Below the pieces are notes generated by a model. It was not told where the DNA came from. It ran no database searches and worked only from the letters and a program-made list of their open reading frames with translations. 64,000 nt of DNA, taken from contig JAUYQZ010000016.1 of assembly GCA_030695415.1 (NCBI GenBank), positions 45,476-109,475 of the forward strand. Direction: 5' to 3'. The position numbers were made by a program, and so were the translations under genes. Shown piece by piece: positions 49,668-59,212 of the stretch; position 1 is the stretch's first letter; each line of letters opens with the position of its first letter. This DNA comes from Hylemonella sp. (GTDB taxonomy: Bacteria > Pseudomonadota > Gammaproteobacteria > Burkholderiales > Burkholderiaceae_C).

Positions 49668-52193
49668 TCAGGCCGGCGGGCTCAGGAAGCGGGCCAGCGC
49701 CTGATCCAGCGCCTGCAGCTCCACCGCGAGTTGCTGCACCAGCGGCGCGGCATCGGCCGTGCTTCCCCGGGCGCCCAGCACCTCGATCTTTCGACTCAGC
49801 GCCTCGGCCGGCGCGGCCCCGAAATTGCCCAGCAGCCCTCGCAGGGAGTGCGCGCTGCGCTGGAGCAGTGGCGCGTCGTTTTGCGCCAGGGCCTGCTGCA
49901 TGTCGCGCTGCTGCTCGGGCCAGTTGCTGCGGAAGGAGTCGCCGATGATGCGCACCACCATCGCATCGGCCTGCGCCAGGGCCGCTGTGTAGTCGAACGC
50001 GGCGCTGGCGGCGGGAGCCGCCTGGGGCGCTGGTGCGCGCGCCAATGCCGGTGCTGCCGTCAATGGCGGCAGCAGGTCGCCCTCGGCGGACAGGGCGCCC
50101 GGCATGGTCGGGTTGTAGCCGGCGTCCTGCCAGCGCAGCGCGGCCCGTAGCTCGTCGAGGCGGATGGGTTTGGCCAGGTACTCGTCCATGCCGGCGGCCA
50201 GGCAGCGCTCGCGGTCTTCCACCATGACGTTGGCCGTCATGGCCACGATGCGCACGTGCTCGCGGGTGCTGCGCTCGTGGGCGCGGATGCGGCGCGTCGC
50301 CTCCAGCCCGTCCATCACGGGCATCTGCATGTCCATCAGGATCAGGTCGTAGGGTGTGTCGCCGCGCGTGGCCAGGTCCACGGCCTGCGCGCCGTCGGGC
50401 GCGCACTCGACCTCGTGGCCGTCGCGCTCGAGCAGGCTGAGCGCGAGCTTCTGGTTCACCTCGTTGTCTTCCACCAGCAGGATGCGCAGCGTGTTGGCGG
50501 CGCCGGGCATCTCCGATCCCCTGTCCAGGGACATGATGTCGCTGTTGGATTCGGTGTGGTCGATGTCGAAGGGGATGGTGAAGAAGAAGGTGCTGCCCTG
50601 CCCCGGGGTGCTCTGCACGCCGATCTCGCCCTCCATGGCCCGCACCAGCTTGGCGCAGATGGCCAGGCCCAGGCCCGTGCCGCCGAAGTGGCGCGTGATG
50701 GACGCGTCGGCCTGGGTGAAGGGGTTGAAGATCACTTTCTGCTTCTCAGGCACGATGCCCAGGCCGTGGTCCTGCACCTCGAAGCGAAGCACCACCTGGC
50801 CGCGCCGATCGGCCTGGCGCAGTATGCGGACCTGGACGATGCCCTCCTTGCTGAACTTGATGGCGTTGCCGATCAGGTTGACGAGAATCTGGCGCAGGCG
50901 ACCCGAGTCGCCGATCAGGTGGGGCGGCACGGCCGCCTGGGGTTCGTAGGCCAGGCGCAGGCCCTTGAGGCGGGCCTGGCTGTCCAGGCTGTTGAGCGTG
51001 CTGCGCACCAGCGAATGCGGGCGCAAGGGGCGCATGTCCAGCGTGAGCTGGTCGGCCTCGATCTTGGAAAAGTCCAGGATGTCGTTGATGATGGCCAGCA
51101 GGCCGTCGGCCGAATCTTTCACCAGGCTGAGGTACTCGCGCTGCTGGGCGTTGAGCGCCGTCTCCAGCGCCAGCGAGGTCATGCCGATGATGCCGTTCAT
51201 CGGCGTGCGGATCTCGTGGCTCATCACGGCCAGGAACTCGCCCTTGGCGCGGCTGGCGTCTTCGGCGGCCTGCATGGCCGTCTCGGCGATCTGCTTGGCC
51301 TCTTGCAGGGCCAGGCGGTCTGCCTCTCGTTCCTGCACCACCTTGAGCACCAGACGCGCGAGCGCGGCGATGTCCATGCTCTGGGCCCCGCTGGCCGGGG
51401 CCTCGGGCATGAGATTGGCCAGCGCGCGTCGTAGCGTGCCCAGGGCCTGCTCGCGTTGCTTGAGTTCCTGGCGCAGGCTGGCCGAGACATGCTGCAGGGT
51501 TTCGAAGGTGGGGCGGAACTCTACCGGCACGGCCTGCACCAGCTGGCGAGCCTGCTCACCGGACTGCGGGCTGTCGTTCGACAAGCGGGCGGACAGGCGG
51601 CGGATCGACGCCAGCCAGCGGCGCAGCCCCAGCCAGATCAGTGCCAGGCCGCCGAGCAGGCCGGCGAGCGCCAGGCTGAGCGCGACCACCAGCTGGTTCC
51701 ACAGCCGGCGCGCCACGCCGTCCACGTCATGGCTCAGCCGCAAGCTGCCATAGATGCGCCCGCCCTCGGTCAGCGGCCGGTTCAGGTCCGACAACAGGGC
51801 GCCGACCTCGTCACGCAGCCAGTCCGGGGCGCCACCTTGCAGGCGCGCCAGCTTCTCGCTTTTGATGACGAGGCCCTCGGGGTCGACATAGGCGATGGAG
51901 GCCACCGGCGCCTGCTGCACGGCGCGCTCCAGCAGGCGCTGCAGCGCCGGGGCATCGCCCCGGGCCGCCAGGGTGATGACCGGGGGCGCGCTGGCCTCGG
52001 CCAGCAGCGCTGCAGCCTGCTGGGTGATTTCGATGTCCTGCCGGAACTGGTGGCTGAAGAACAGCCACAGGCTGGTGCTGCCCAGCAGCAGCATGATGGC
52101 CGTGTACAGCGAAAAGACCCGCGCGACCAGCGAGTTGGGGAGCATGCGCTTCAGAGACAGGGCCATACGCGGGGCTGGGTCTGGGCCTGTCAT
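49668..52193 (-). CDS. hybrid sensor histidine kinase with receiver and Hpt domains
   Basis: About 841 residues from the ATG at 52193; the ATG at 52166 is equally possible and neither has a clear ribosome site. Two transmembrane helices (about residues 22-47 and 166-190) flank a periplasmic domain of about 115 residues. A coiled coil leads to the HisKA domain with MSHEIRTPMNG (His about 326), then HATPase_c with NLIGNAIKF, DHGLGI and GTGLGLAI. The receiver follows with Asp in LILMDMQMPVMDG, and a C-terminal Hpt domain has SAHSLRGLLGN. This is a complete BarA-like phosphorelay chain in one protein. It is convergent with the HD-GYP regulator gene. Confidence 0.93.
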   Translation of the reverse strand: MTGPDPAPRMALSLKRMLPNSLVARVFSLYTAIMLLLGSTSLWLFFSHQFRQDIEITQQAAALLAEASAPPVITLAARGDAPALQRLLERAVQQAPVASIAYVDPEGLVIKSEKLARLQGGAPDWLRDEVGALLSDLNRPLTEGGRIYGSLRLSHDVDGVARRLWNQLVVALSLALAGLLGGLALIWLGLRRWLASIRRLSARLSNDSPQSGEQARQLVQAVPVEFRPTFETLQHVSASLRQELKQREQALGTLRRALANLMPEAPASGAQSMDIAALARLVLKVVQEREADRLALQEAKQIAETAMQAAEDASRAKGEFLAVMSHEIRTPMNGIIGMTSLALETALNAQQREYLSLVKDSADGLLAIINDILDFSKIEADQLTLDMRPLRPHSLVRSTLNSLDSQARLKGLRLAYEPQAAVPPHLIGDSGRLRQILVNLIGNAIKFSKEGIVQVRILRQADRRGQVVLRFEVQDHGLGIVPEKQKVIFNPFTQADASITRHFGGTGLGLAICAKLVRAMEGEIGVQSTPGQGSTFFFTIPFDIDHTESNSDIMSLDRGSEMPGAANTLRILLVEDNEVNQKLALSLLERDGHEVECAPDGAQAVDLATRGDTPYDLILMDMQMPVMDGLEATRRIRAHERSTREHVRIVAMTANVMVEDRERCLAAGMDEYLAKPIRLDELRAALRWQDAGYNPTMPGALSAEGDLLPPLTAAPALARAPAPQAAPAASAAFDYTAALAQADAMVVRIIGDSFRSNWPEQQRDMQQALAQNDAPLLQRSAHSLRGLLGNFGAAPAEALSRKIEVLGARGSTADAAPLVQQLAVELQALDQALARFLSPPA

Positions 52194-52552
52194 GCGCAGG
52201 CCGGCCAGCCGTTCGCTAGGGGCGACGGGGTGCTGGCGGAGGTCGAAAGCATGGGTTGGGTTCGCTGGATGGACACGCGGGTGGCGCAAGCTTAATGCAT
52301 GGCCTGGCAGCGTGGTGCCATTGAACGGCTGCCGCTCAGGTCCCTGGCCGCCGCCGAGGGGCTGATGGCGCGCGCCGTGCGACGCTCAACAGGCGGTCCC
52401 CAGCGTGACTTTCGTCCGGAATTACGCTCAGGGGCGACGCGAGGCGATGCCGGACTGAGCATAATCCCCCCCATGCACGTGAACGAGACGAAGGGCCTGG
52501 CCATCAAACCGGCCCCGCCCGCCATGCCGCCCTACAGCGCGCACTGAACACC
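52194..52552. other. 359-bp divergent upstream region without a gene
   Basis: This stretch separates the divergent hybrid kinase and pilus ATPase genes. Short open frames exist on both strands but have no ribosome site or codon pattern to support them. It should carry both promoters; I see no clear operator or -35/-10 pair. Confidence 0.5.
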
Positions 52553-54904
52553 ATGCAGTTGCAGAACTGGCCCTTGCCGCCATTTTTCCGGGACGAACGA
52601 TCGGGCAGCGAGGAGCCGCCCGAGGCCATGCTCTTCATGCAGGACGGCGCCGCCCTGCACGGACGACTGACGCGCTTTGCGCCGGAAACGCTGTCACTGC
52701 AGCTGGTGCTGCGCGGTCAACAGGTCGAGCAGACGATCCGCTTTGCCGAAATCAAGAGCCTGCAGCTGATCGCACCGGTGGCACTGGCGGTCGACATCAC
52801 CGTGGTCGAGCACTACCTCAAGGCGGGCGGGCAACTCTCAGCCCTGGAGCCGCGAACCTTTGCCGTGCATTTCCTGGACAAGGAGCGACTGAACGGGACC
52901 ACCAAGGGTTTCGTCCGTACACGCAGCGGCCTGTTCATCTTCCTGACCACCACGGGTGAGCGGGTCGTGCGGATCTTCATTCCGATGACTGCGCTGGCCG
53001 ATTTCCAGGTGGGCGGTCTTCTCGGCCAGCATCTGGTGGACCACGGTTTTGTCAAGCCCGAGCATCTGGCGCAGGCGCTGGAAGAGCAGGCCCGCCGCCG
53101 TCAGCAGGACGTGGACGAGCATCTGGGTGATGCACCCGGCCAGGACGTGCAGGCGCTGGCCTCGCAGCTGGGACAGGTGGGCAGCATCGCCTCGACCCAT
53201 CTGGGCGATATCCTGGTGACCCAGGGGCTGGTCACGCGCGAGCAGATGGTCGAGGCGATGACCCGCATGCGGGGTAGCAAGTCCAATCTGCTGGGCAATG
53301 TGCTGGTCGAGATGGGGGCGCTCGATCGCCAGCGCCTGACCCAGGCGGTGGCGGAGCAACTGAACATTCCCCTGGTGAACCTGCGCGAGTTCACCATCCA
53401 CCCGGATGTTCTGGCGCTGGTCGGCCGCGAATTTGCGATGGAGCACCAGGTGTTGCCGCTGCTGGTGACGCCCCGTTCCCTGGTGATTGCCGTCGAGAGC
53501 CCGGTGGATGCCGATTACCTGGATGACTTGCGTTTCAAGACGCAGCGCCAGGTCATTCCGGTGATCGCCAGTTCGGACGACCTCAAGGAGCGCATCGAGC
53601 ACGAATACCCGTCGGATGCGACGCACGGCGACTTCCAGACCATCCCGGCCGAGATCGAACAGCTGAGCAAGAACCTGGAGAGCGAGAGCGCCAGTCCCGG
53701 CCAGGACGCCATGCACCGCCAGGTGTCCGATGAGGACACGCTGGTGGTCCGCACGATCAACCAGATGATCCTGGACGCGCAGCGACAGGGCGCGTCCGAC
53801 ATCCATGTGGAGGCCTATCCCGGCGAGCAGGACACGCGCATCCGCTTCCGCGTCGACGGCTCGCTGGCCGACTATCTGCGCGTGCCGCATGTGATGCGGG
53901 CGGCCATGGTCTCGCGCCTCAAAATCATGGCCAACCTCGATATCTCGGAGCACCGTCTGCCGCAGGACGGCAAGATCGACTTCTCGCACTTCGCCGCCAC
54001 CAAGCTCGAACTGCGCGTGGCCTGCCTGCCCACCGCCAATGGCCTGCAGGACGTGGTGCTGCGCCTGCTGGCCTCGTCCAAGCCGATCCCGCTGGAGCAG
54101 ATGGGCATGGATGCCGACCTGATCCGGCAGCTCAAGGCCATGGTGCATCGCAGCTACGGACTGTTCCTGGTGTGCGGCCCCACGGGTTCGGGCAAGACCA
54201 CCACGCTGCATTCCCTGATGGCCGAGATCAATACCCCGGACAACAAGATCTGGACGGCCGAGGACCCGATCGAGATCACGCACCCGGGCCTGCGCCAGAT
54301 CCAGATGATCCCGCGTATCGGGCTGACCTTCGCCACGGCGATGCGAGCATTCCTGCGGGCCGACCCGGACATCATCATGGTGGGTGAAATCCGCGACCTG
54401 GAGACCGCCGACATCGCCATCAAGGCGGCCCAGACCGGCCACCTGGTGTTGTCCACACTGCACACCAACGACGCCCCGACCACCCTCACGCGCATGCGCA
54501 ATATGGGGATTGCCCCGTTCAACATTGCCTCCAGCGTGATCCTGATCACGGCGCAACGTCTGGCGCGTCGCCTGTGCTCGAACTGCAAGGCGCCAGCCGA
54601 AATCCCCAAGAAAACCATGCTCGATGCCGGTTTTCAGCCAGACGAACTGGATGGTTCCTGGGTCAACTACCGCCCGGTCGGCTGCTCCTCATGCAACAAC
54701 GGCTACAAGGGGCGCGTGGGCATCTACCAGGTCATGCCGATCACCGAGGAGCTGCAGCGCATCATCCTGCGCGACGGCTCGGCCCTGGAGATCGCCAAGC
54801 AGGCACAGGCCGAGGGCGTGCGCTCGCTGCGCCAGTCCGGCCTGCACAAGGTCAAGCAGGGGCTGACTTCACTGGAAGAAGTCCTGGCCGTCACCAACGA
54901 ATAA
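52553..54904 (+). CDS. type IV pilus/type II secretion ATPase with MshEN-like repeats (PilB/GspE family)
   Basis: A 783-residue assembly ATPase, about 200 residues longer than usual PilB. The first ~150 residues are a beta-rich, PilZ-like extension (MLFMQDGAALHGRLTRFAPETLSL). Three consecutive repeats follow, LGQHLVDHGFVKPEHLAQAL, LGDILVTQGLVTREQMVEAM and LGNVLVEMGALDRQRLTQAV, matching the c-di-GMP-binding MshEN motif. The ATPase core has ASDIHVEA, Walker A GPTGSGKT (residues 542-549), the Asp box, Walker B-type ADPDIIMVGEIRD, the His box and a CSNC...CSSC zinc site. It is 24 bp upstream of pilC. It should power pilus assembly at the inner membrane under c-di-GMP control (inference). Confidence 0.9.
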   Translation: MQLQNWPLPPFFRDERSGSEEPPEAMLFMQDGAALHGRLTRFAPETLSLQLVLRGQQVEQTIRFAEIKSLQLIAPVALAVDITVVEHYLKAGGQLSALEPRTFAVHFLDKERLNGTTKGFVRTRSGLFIFLTTTGERVVRIFIPMTALADFQVGGLLGQHLVDHGFVKPEHLAQALEEQARRRQQDVDEHLGDAPGQDVQALASQLGQVGSIASTHLGDILVTQGLVTREQMVEAMTRMRGSKSNLLGNVLVEMGALDRQRLTQAVAEQLNIPLVNLREFTIHPDVLALVGREFAMEHQVLPLLVTPRSLVIAVESPVDADYLDDLRFKTQRQVIPVIASSDDLKERIEHEYPSDATHGDFQTIPAEIEQLSKNLESESASPGQDAMHRQVSDEDTLVVRTINQMILDAQRQGASDIHVEAYPGEQDTRIRFRVDGSLADYLRVPHVMRAAMVSRLKIMANLDISEHRLPQDGKIDFSHFAATKLELRVACLPTANGLQDVVLRLLASSKPIPLEQMGMDADLIRQLKAMVHRSYGLFLVCGPTGSGKTTTLHSLMAEINTPDNKIWTAEDPIEITHPGLRQIQMIPRIGLTFATAMRAFLRADPDIIMVGEIRDLETADIAIKAAQTGHLVLSTLHTNDAPTTLTRMRNMGIAPFNIASSVILITAQRLARRLCSNCKAPAEIPKKTMLDAGFQPDELDGSWVNYRPVGCSSCNNGYKGRVGIYQVMPITEELQRIILRDGSALEIAKQAQAEGVRSLRQSGLHKVKQGLTSLEEVLAVTNE

Positions 54905-54928
54905 CAAACAGGAGCTTCAGGGGACACC

Positions 54929-56146
54929 ATGGCAACAGCACAATCCAAGGGCGCCAAGGAAGTGGTCTTCGAGTGGGAAGGCAAGGACCGCGGCGGCAAG
55001 ATGGTCCGCGGCGAAATCCGCGCCTCCGGCGAGAACCAAGTCCTGGCCTCACTGCGTCGGCAGGGCATCACGCCCGGCAAGGTCAAGAAACGCAGGATGC
55101 GTTCGGGCAAGAGAATCACGGCCAAGGATCTGACCCTCTTCACGCGCCAGCTCGCCACCATGATGAAGGCCGGCGTGCCCCTGTTGCAGGCCTTTGACAT
55201 CGTGGGACGCGGCAATGCCAACCCGAGCGTGACGCGCCTGCTCAATGACATCCGCAACGATGTCGAGACGGGTACTTCCCTGAGTACGGCCTTCCGCAAG
55301 TACCCGCTCTACTTTGACAATCTCTACTGCAATCTGGTCGAAGCGGGCGAGCAGGCCGGTATCCTGGACCAACTCCTGGACCGGCTGGCCGTCTACATGG
55401 AAAAGACTCAGGCCATCAAGTCCAAGATCAAGTCGGCCCTGATGTACCCGATCTCGGTGGTCGTGGTCGCCTTCATTGTGATCGCGGTGATCATGATCTT
55501 CGTGGTCCCGGCCTTCAAGGAGGTGTTCTCTTCGTTCGGCGCCGATCTGCCCGCCCCGACGATGTTCGTCATTGGGATGAGCGAGTTTTTCGTTGCCTGG
55601 TGGTGGCTGATTTTCGGTGGCATCGGTGGCGGCCTCTACTTCTTCTTCCAGGCCTGGCAGCGCAACCGCGAGATGCAGCACGTCATGGACCGGTTGATGT
55701 TGAAAATGCCGGTCTTTGGCGATCTCATCAACAAGTCCTGCATCGCGCGCTGGACCCGCACGCTCGCAACCATGTTCGCCGCCGGTGTGCCGCTGGTGGA
55801 GGCGCTCGATTCAGTGGGCGGTGCCTCGGGCAATTGGCTCTATGAAGAGGCCACACTCAAGATCCAGCACGAGGTCTCCACTGGCACCAGCCTGACATCC
55901 GCCATGACCAATGTGCAGATTTTCCCGAGCATGGTGCTGCAGATGTGCGCGATCGGCGAGGAGTCCGGCTCGATCGACCACATGCTGGGCAAGGCGGCCG
56001 ACTTCTATGAAGCCGAAGTGGATGACATGGTGGCTGGTCTGTCCAGCCTGATGGAGCCCATCATCATCGTGTTCCTGGGCACCATCGTCGGCGGCATCGT
56101 GGTCGCCATGTACCTGCCCATCTTCAAGCTCGGTCAGGTGGTCTGA
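54929..56146 (+). CDS. pilC: type IV pilus inner-membrane platform protein PilC
   Basis: A 405-residue type II secretion F family protein with two GspF repeats. The N-terminal cytoplasmic part (FEWEGKDRGGKMVRGEI) is followed by LTLFTRQLATMMKAGVPLLQAFDIVGRG, GTSLSTAFRKYP and the first hydrophobic segment MYPISVVVVAFIVIAVIMIF. The second repeat has WTRTLATMFAAGVPLVEALDSVGGASGN and GEESGSIDHMLGKAADFYE, ending in a final helix. PilC organises the pilus motor. In many relatives pilD and coaE follow pilC directly, but here they do not. Confidence 0.95.
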   Translation: MATAQSKGAKEVVFEWEGKDRGGKMVRGEIRASGENQVLASLRRQGITPGKVKKRRMRSGKRITAKDLTLFTRQLATMMKAGVPLLQAFDIVGRGNANPSVTRLLNDIRNDVETGTSLSTAFRKYPLYFDNLYCNLVEAGEQAGILDQLLDRLAVYMEKTQAIKSKIKSALMYPISVVVVAFIVIAVIMIFVVPAFKEVFSSFGADLPAPTMFVIGMSEFFVAWWWLIFGGIGGGLYFFFQAWQRNREMQHVMDRLMLKMPVFGDLINKSCIARWTRTLATMFAAGVPLVEALDSVGGASGNWLYEEATLKIQHEVSTGTSLTSAMTNVQIFPSMVLQMCAIGEESGSIDHMLGKAADFYEAEVDDMVAGLSSLMEPIIIVFLGTIVGGIVVAMYLPIFKLGQVV

Positions 56147-56231
56147 GGCGGGTGTCGCATGCAAGGTGCCAGTGCGGGCGGCTGCCCGTTTCAAAGGCAC
56201 CGTGTCAAGGGGTTTCAACCGAGAGTATTTA

Positions 56232-56262
56232 CCTAGTGCCCCCACTTGTGTGGGCATCTAGG
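56232..56262. other. strong stem-loop downstream of pilC
   Basis: CCTAG-TGCCC-C-CAC and GTG-TGGGCA-T-CTAGG pair across a TT-containing loop. There is no U-tract on either side, so it does not look like a standard intrinsic terminator. It lies 85 bp after pilC and 37 bp before the small gene at 56300 and could be an operator or an RNA structure. Confidence 0.45.
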
Positions 56263-56299
56263 ATGGCGGCTCCGTTGGGTTCGTTGATATCAAAAAAAC

Positions 56300-56644
56300 A
56301 TGCTGACCGTCGTTACCGAATTTCTCTCCACATTGCCGCACAGGCTCAATCCCCTGCGCGAAGACACCGTCCAGGCGGCCTCCTACCAGATCGACGATAT
56401 CCGTCAGGCCATGCTGAGTTGCCTGGGTGCCGCGGCCCGTGAGCGGTTCCCGCATGTCGAGCGTCGCATCCTGCAGGCGTCCAGCGTGCCGACGCTATGG
56501 TTCCTGCGCCCGGAGCTCCTGATGGCTGTGGCCGCGCATTCCGGCGAACAGGCGGCCCGACAGGCCATCGATGACCTGTCTGACATGTTCGACGGCTTGT
56601 TGCCCCAGGGCCTGAGTGCGAAGGCCGGCGGTCTTCGCCGCTGA
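56300..56644 (+). CDS. hypothetical protein, 114 residues
   Basis: An ATG at 56300, following an A-rich stretch but no Shine-Dalgarno sequence, opens a 114-residue predominantly helical protein (VTEFLSTLPHRLNPLREDTV, then LWFLRPELLMAVAAHSGEQAARQAIDDLSDMFDGLL). GC-rich third positions support coding. I recognise no domain and see no signal peptide or transmembrane helix. It stands between the pilBC pair and the type I secretion locus, belonging clearly to neither. Confidence 0.55.
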   Translation: MLTVVTEFLSTLPHRLNPLREDTVQAASYQIDDIRQAMLSCLGAAARERFPHVERRILQASSVPTLWFLRPELLMAVAAHSGEQAARQAIDDLSDMFDGLLPQGLSAKAGGLRR

Positions 56645-56948
56645 ATCCTGGCTCTCCCCGTCCCGGCAGGCGGATCATCCCGCTCATCCCGTCGCCGCCC
56701 ATCGGCGTGTTGTTTTTTGCGCAAGCCCGTACGCTTTTTCAGGCGATCGGTTTTGTAAGCGTTCGTACACTTGCGGGCTCTTGTGGAGAGTCGCCTTTCA
56801 CAAGAGGAAGCGGCCGTTGTTTCCAGGTGAATCGCGCGGTCGCATCCCCCATTCCGGGGTGTTCGCTCAGTCAAATATCCGATATCGTCCTCCCTGTTTC
56901 AAGAAACAAAAAGCCACCATCAAGGCGGCCATCAGGTGAGGACAGCAC
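56645..56948. other. 304-bp intergenic region before the type I secretion locus
   Basis: Contains no supported gene. It is less GC-rich towards its right half and should carry the promoter of the exporter gene; the stretch around 56745-56775 (GGTTTTGTAAGCGTTC...) is AT-richer, but I cannot define -35 and -10 elements. Short frames on both strands look non-coding. Confidence 0.45.
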
Positions 56949-59201
56949 GTGAGCATCAATACCAGTGCCCCGGCGGCCAGTGAAGCGCCGGCCGAACAAG
57001 CGCAAGCGCAGGTTTCTGTGGCCCCTCCGGCCAGCGCAGCGACTCCATCGCTGGCCCCACTCGCGGCGCTGTGTGCCATTGCCCGCCTGCACCAGGTGGC
57101 GGCCGATCCGGCCACGCTGGCCCACCAACTGGGTTTCTCCGGCAATGAGCCATTCCAGCTGGACGACTTGTTGCAGGCCGCCCAGCACCTGGGCCTGAAG
57201 GCCAAACGGTCAAAAACAAGTATCGAGCGCCTGGCCCTCACCCCCTTGCCGGCCTTGGCGCTGATGCGCACCGAAGACGATAGCTTGCGCGTGCTCATCC
57301 TGGCGCAATGCGACGGCCAGCGCGTGTTGCTGCAAGACCCCGCCGCAGGTGCGGGCAGCAACCGCCCCACCATCGAGCCACTGGAGGTCTTCAACAGCCA
57401 GTGGAGCGGTGAGCTCATCCTCATCACCAGCCGCGCCAGCATGGCCGGCGAGCTGGCCAAGTTCGATTTCTCCTGGTTCATCCCCAGCCTGGTCAAGCAC
57501 CGCAAGCTGCTGGGCGAAGTGCTGCTCATCTCCTTCATGCTGCAGCTGTTCGCGCTGGTCAGCCCGCTCTTCTTCCAGGTGGTGATGGACAAAGTGCTCG
57601 TGCACCGCGGCCTGACCACGCTGGACGTGCTGGTCATCGGCCTGGTGGGCGTGGTCATCTTCGAGAGCGTGCTCAACGCCCTGCGCGCCTACGTCTTCAG
57701 CCACACCACCAGCCGCATCGACGTGGAGCTGGGCGCGCGCCTGTTTCGCCACCTCATGGCCCTGCCATTGGCCTACTTCCAGGCGCGCCGCGTGGGCGAC
57801 TCGGTGGCCCGTGTGCGCGAGCTGGAGAACATCCGCAGCTTCCTGACCGGCAACGCCCTCACCGTGGTGCTGGACGTGTTCTTTTCCGTGGTCTTCATCG
57901 CCGTCATGCTGTTCTACAGCGTGCCGCTCACGCTCATCGTGCTGGTCAGCCTGCCGCTGTACTTCGGTCTGAGCCTGGCGGTGGTGCCCCTGCTGCGCAA
58001 GCGACTGGATGACAAGTTCGCCCGCGGCGCCGAAAACCAGGCCATGCTGGTGGAAACCGTCACCGGCATCCAGACCGTCAAGGCCACGGCGCTGGAGCCG
58101 GCCTTTGCCCGTCGCTGGGACAAGCAATTGGCAGCCTACGTCTCGGCCAGCTTCAAGACGCAGAACCTGGCCAGCGTGGCGCACGAAGGCGTCAACCTCA
58201 TCGGCAAGCTGGTCAACGCGGCCACGCTCTGGTACGGTGCGCATCTGGTCATGGACAACCAGCTCACCGTCGGCCAGTTCGTGGCCTTCAATATGTTTGC
58301 CGGCCGTGTCTCGCAACCCATCATGCGCATGGCCCAGCTGTGGACAGATTTCCAGCAGACCGGTATCTCGGTGGCGCGCCTGGGTGACATCCTCAACACC
58401 CGCACCGAAGTGCCACCCACCAGTGCCGCCCAGCTCCCGCCCGTCAAAGGCCGCATCACGCTGGACAACGTCACCTTCCGCTACCGGCCCGAAGCCGCGC
58501 CCGTGCTCCAGGGCGTGAGCCTGGACGTACGCCCCGGCGAGGTGATTGGCATCGTCGGCCGTTCCGGCTCCGGCAAGAGCACGCTGACCAAGCTGGTGCA
58601 GCGCCTCTACGTGCCCGAGCAGGGCCGGCTGATGGTGGACGGCATCGACATCAGCCTGATCGACGCAGCCCAGCTGCGCCGCCAGGTGGGCGTGGTGCTG
58701 CAGGAGAACCTGCTGTTCAACCGCAGCGTGCGCGAGAACATCGCCATCACCGACCCGGCCGCCCCCATCGAGGCCGTGGTGCGAGTGGCCCAGCTGGCCG
58801 GCGCGCATGACTTCATCAGCGAGCTACCCGAGGGCTACGACACCCTGGTGGGCGAGCAGGGCGGCAGTCTGAGTGGCGGGCAGCGCCAGCGCGTGGCTAT
58901 CGCCCGCGCCCTGTTCGCCAACCCGCGCATCCTGATTTTTGACGAAGCCACCAGCGCGCTGGACTATGAGTCCGAGGCCATCATCCAGCGCAATATGGCC
59001 AGCATCTGCCAGGGCCGAACCGTGCTCATCATCGCCCACCGCCTGAGCGCCGTGCGCCACGCGAACCGCATCATCGTGCTGGAGAAGGGCAAGATCGTGG
59101 AGGCCGGCCCGCACGATGCGCTGATCAACAAGCCGCAGGGCTTGTACGCGCACCTGTGGAAGATGCAGGGTGGGCAGGCTGGGCCGGGGGCGGCGCCATG
59201 A
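56949..59201 (+). CDS. type I secretion ABC exporter with inactive C39-like domain (HlyB/RtxB type)
   Basis: A 750-residue permease-ATPase from the GTG at 56949. An N-terminal ~130-residue C39-like domain (SLAPLAALCAIARLHQVA) lacks the catalytic Cys-Gly of true C39 peptidases, as in HlyB, where it serves as substrate-docking domain. Then six transmembrane helices (about residues 185-460, starting LLGEVLLISFMLQLFALVSPLFFQVVMDKV), and the ATPase with Walker A GRSGSGKST (about 535-543), signature LSGGQRQ (about 640) and Walker B ILIFDEATSALD. It should export the RTX protein at 61655 with the HlyD-type adaptor at 59869 and an outer-membrane TolC not in view. Confidence 0.95.
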   Translation: MSINTSAPAASEAPAEQAQAQVSVAPPASAATPSLAPLAALCAIARLHQVAADPATLAHQLGFSGNEPFQLDDLLQAAQHLGLKAKRSKTSIERLALTPLPALALMRTEDDSLRVLILAQCDGQRVLLQDPAAGAGSNRPTIEPLEVFNSQWSGELILITSRASMAGELAKFDFSWFIPSLVKHRKLLGEVLLISFMLQLFALVSPLFFQVVMDKVLVHRGLTTLDVLVIGLVGVVIFESVLNALRAYVFSHTTSRIDVELGARLFRHLMALPLAYFQARRVGDSVARVRELENIRSFLTGNALTVVLDVFFSVVFIAVMLFYSVPLTLIVLVSLPLYFGLSLAVVPLLRKRLDDKFARGAENQAMLVETVTGIQTVKATALEPAFARRWDKQLAAYVSASFKTQNLASVAHEGVNLIGKLVNAATLWYGAHLVMDNQLTVGQFVAFNMFAGRVSQPIMRMAQLWTDFQQTGISVARLGDILNTRTEVPPTSAAQLPPVKGRITLDNVTFRYRPEAAPVLQGVSLDVRPGEVIGIVGRSGSGKSTLTKLVQRLYVPEQGRLMVDGIDISLIDAAQLRRQVGVVLQENLLFNRSVRENIAITDPAAPIEAVVRVAQLAGAHDFISELPEGYDTLVGEQGGSLSGGQRQRVAIARALFANPRILIFDEATSALDYESEAIIQRNMASICQGRTVLIIAHRLSAVRHANRIIVLEKGKIVEAGPHDALINKPQGLYAHLWKMQGGQAGPGAAP

Positions 59202-59212
59202 AGCGCCTGTTG

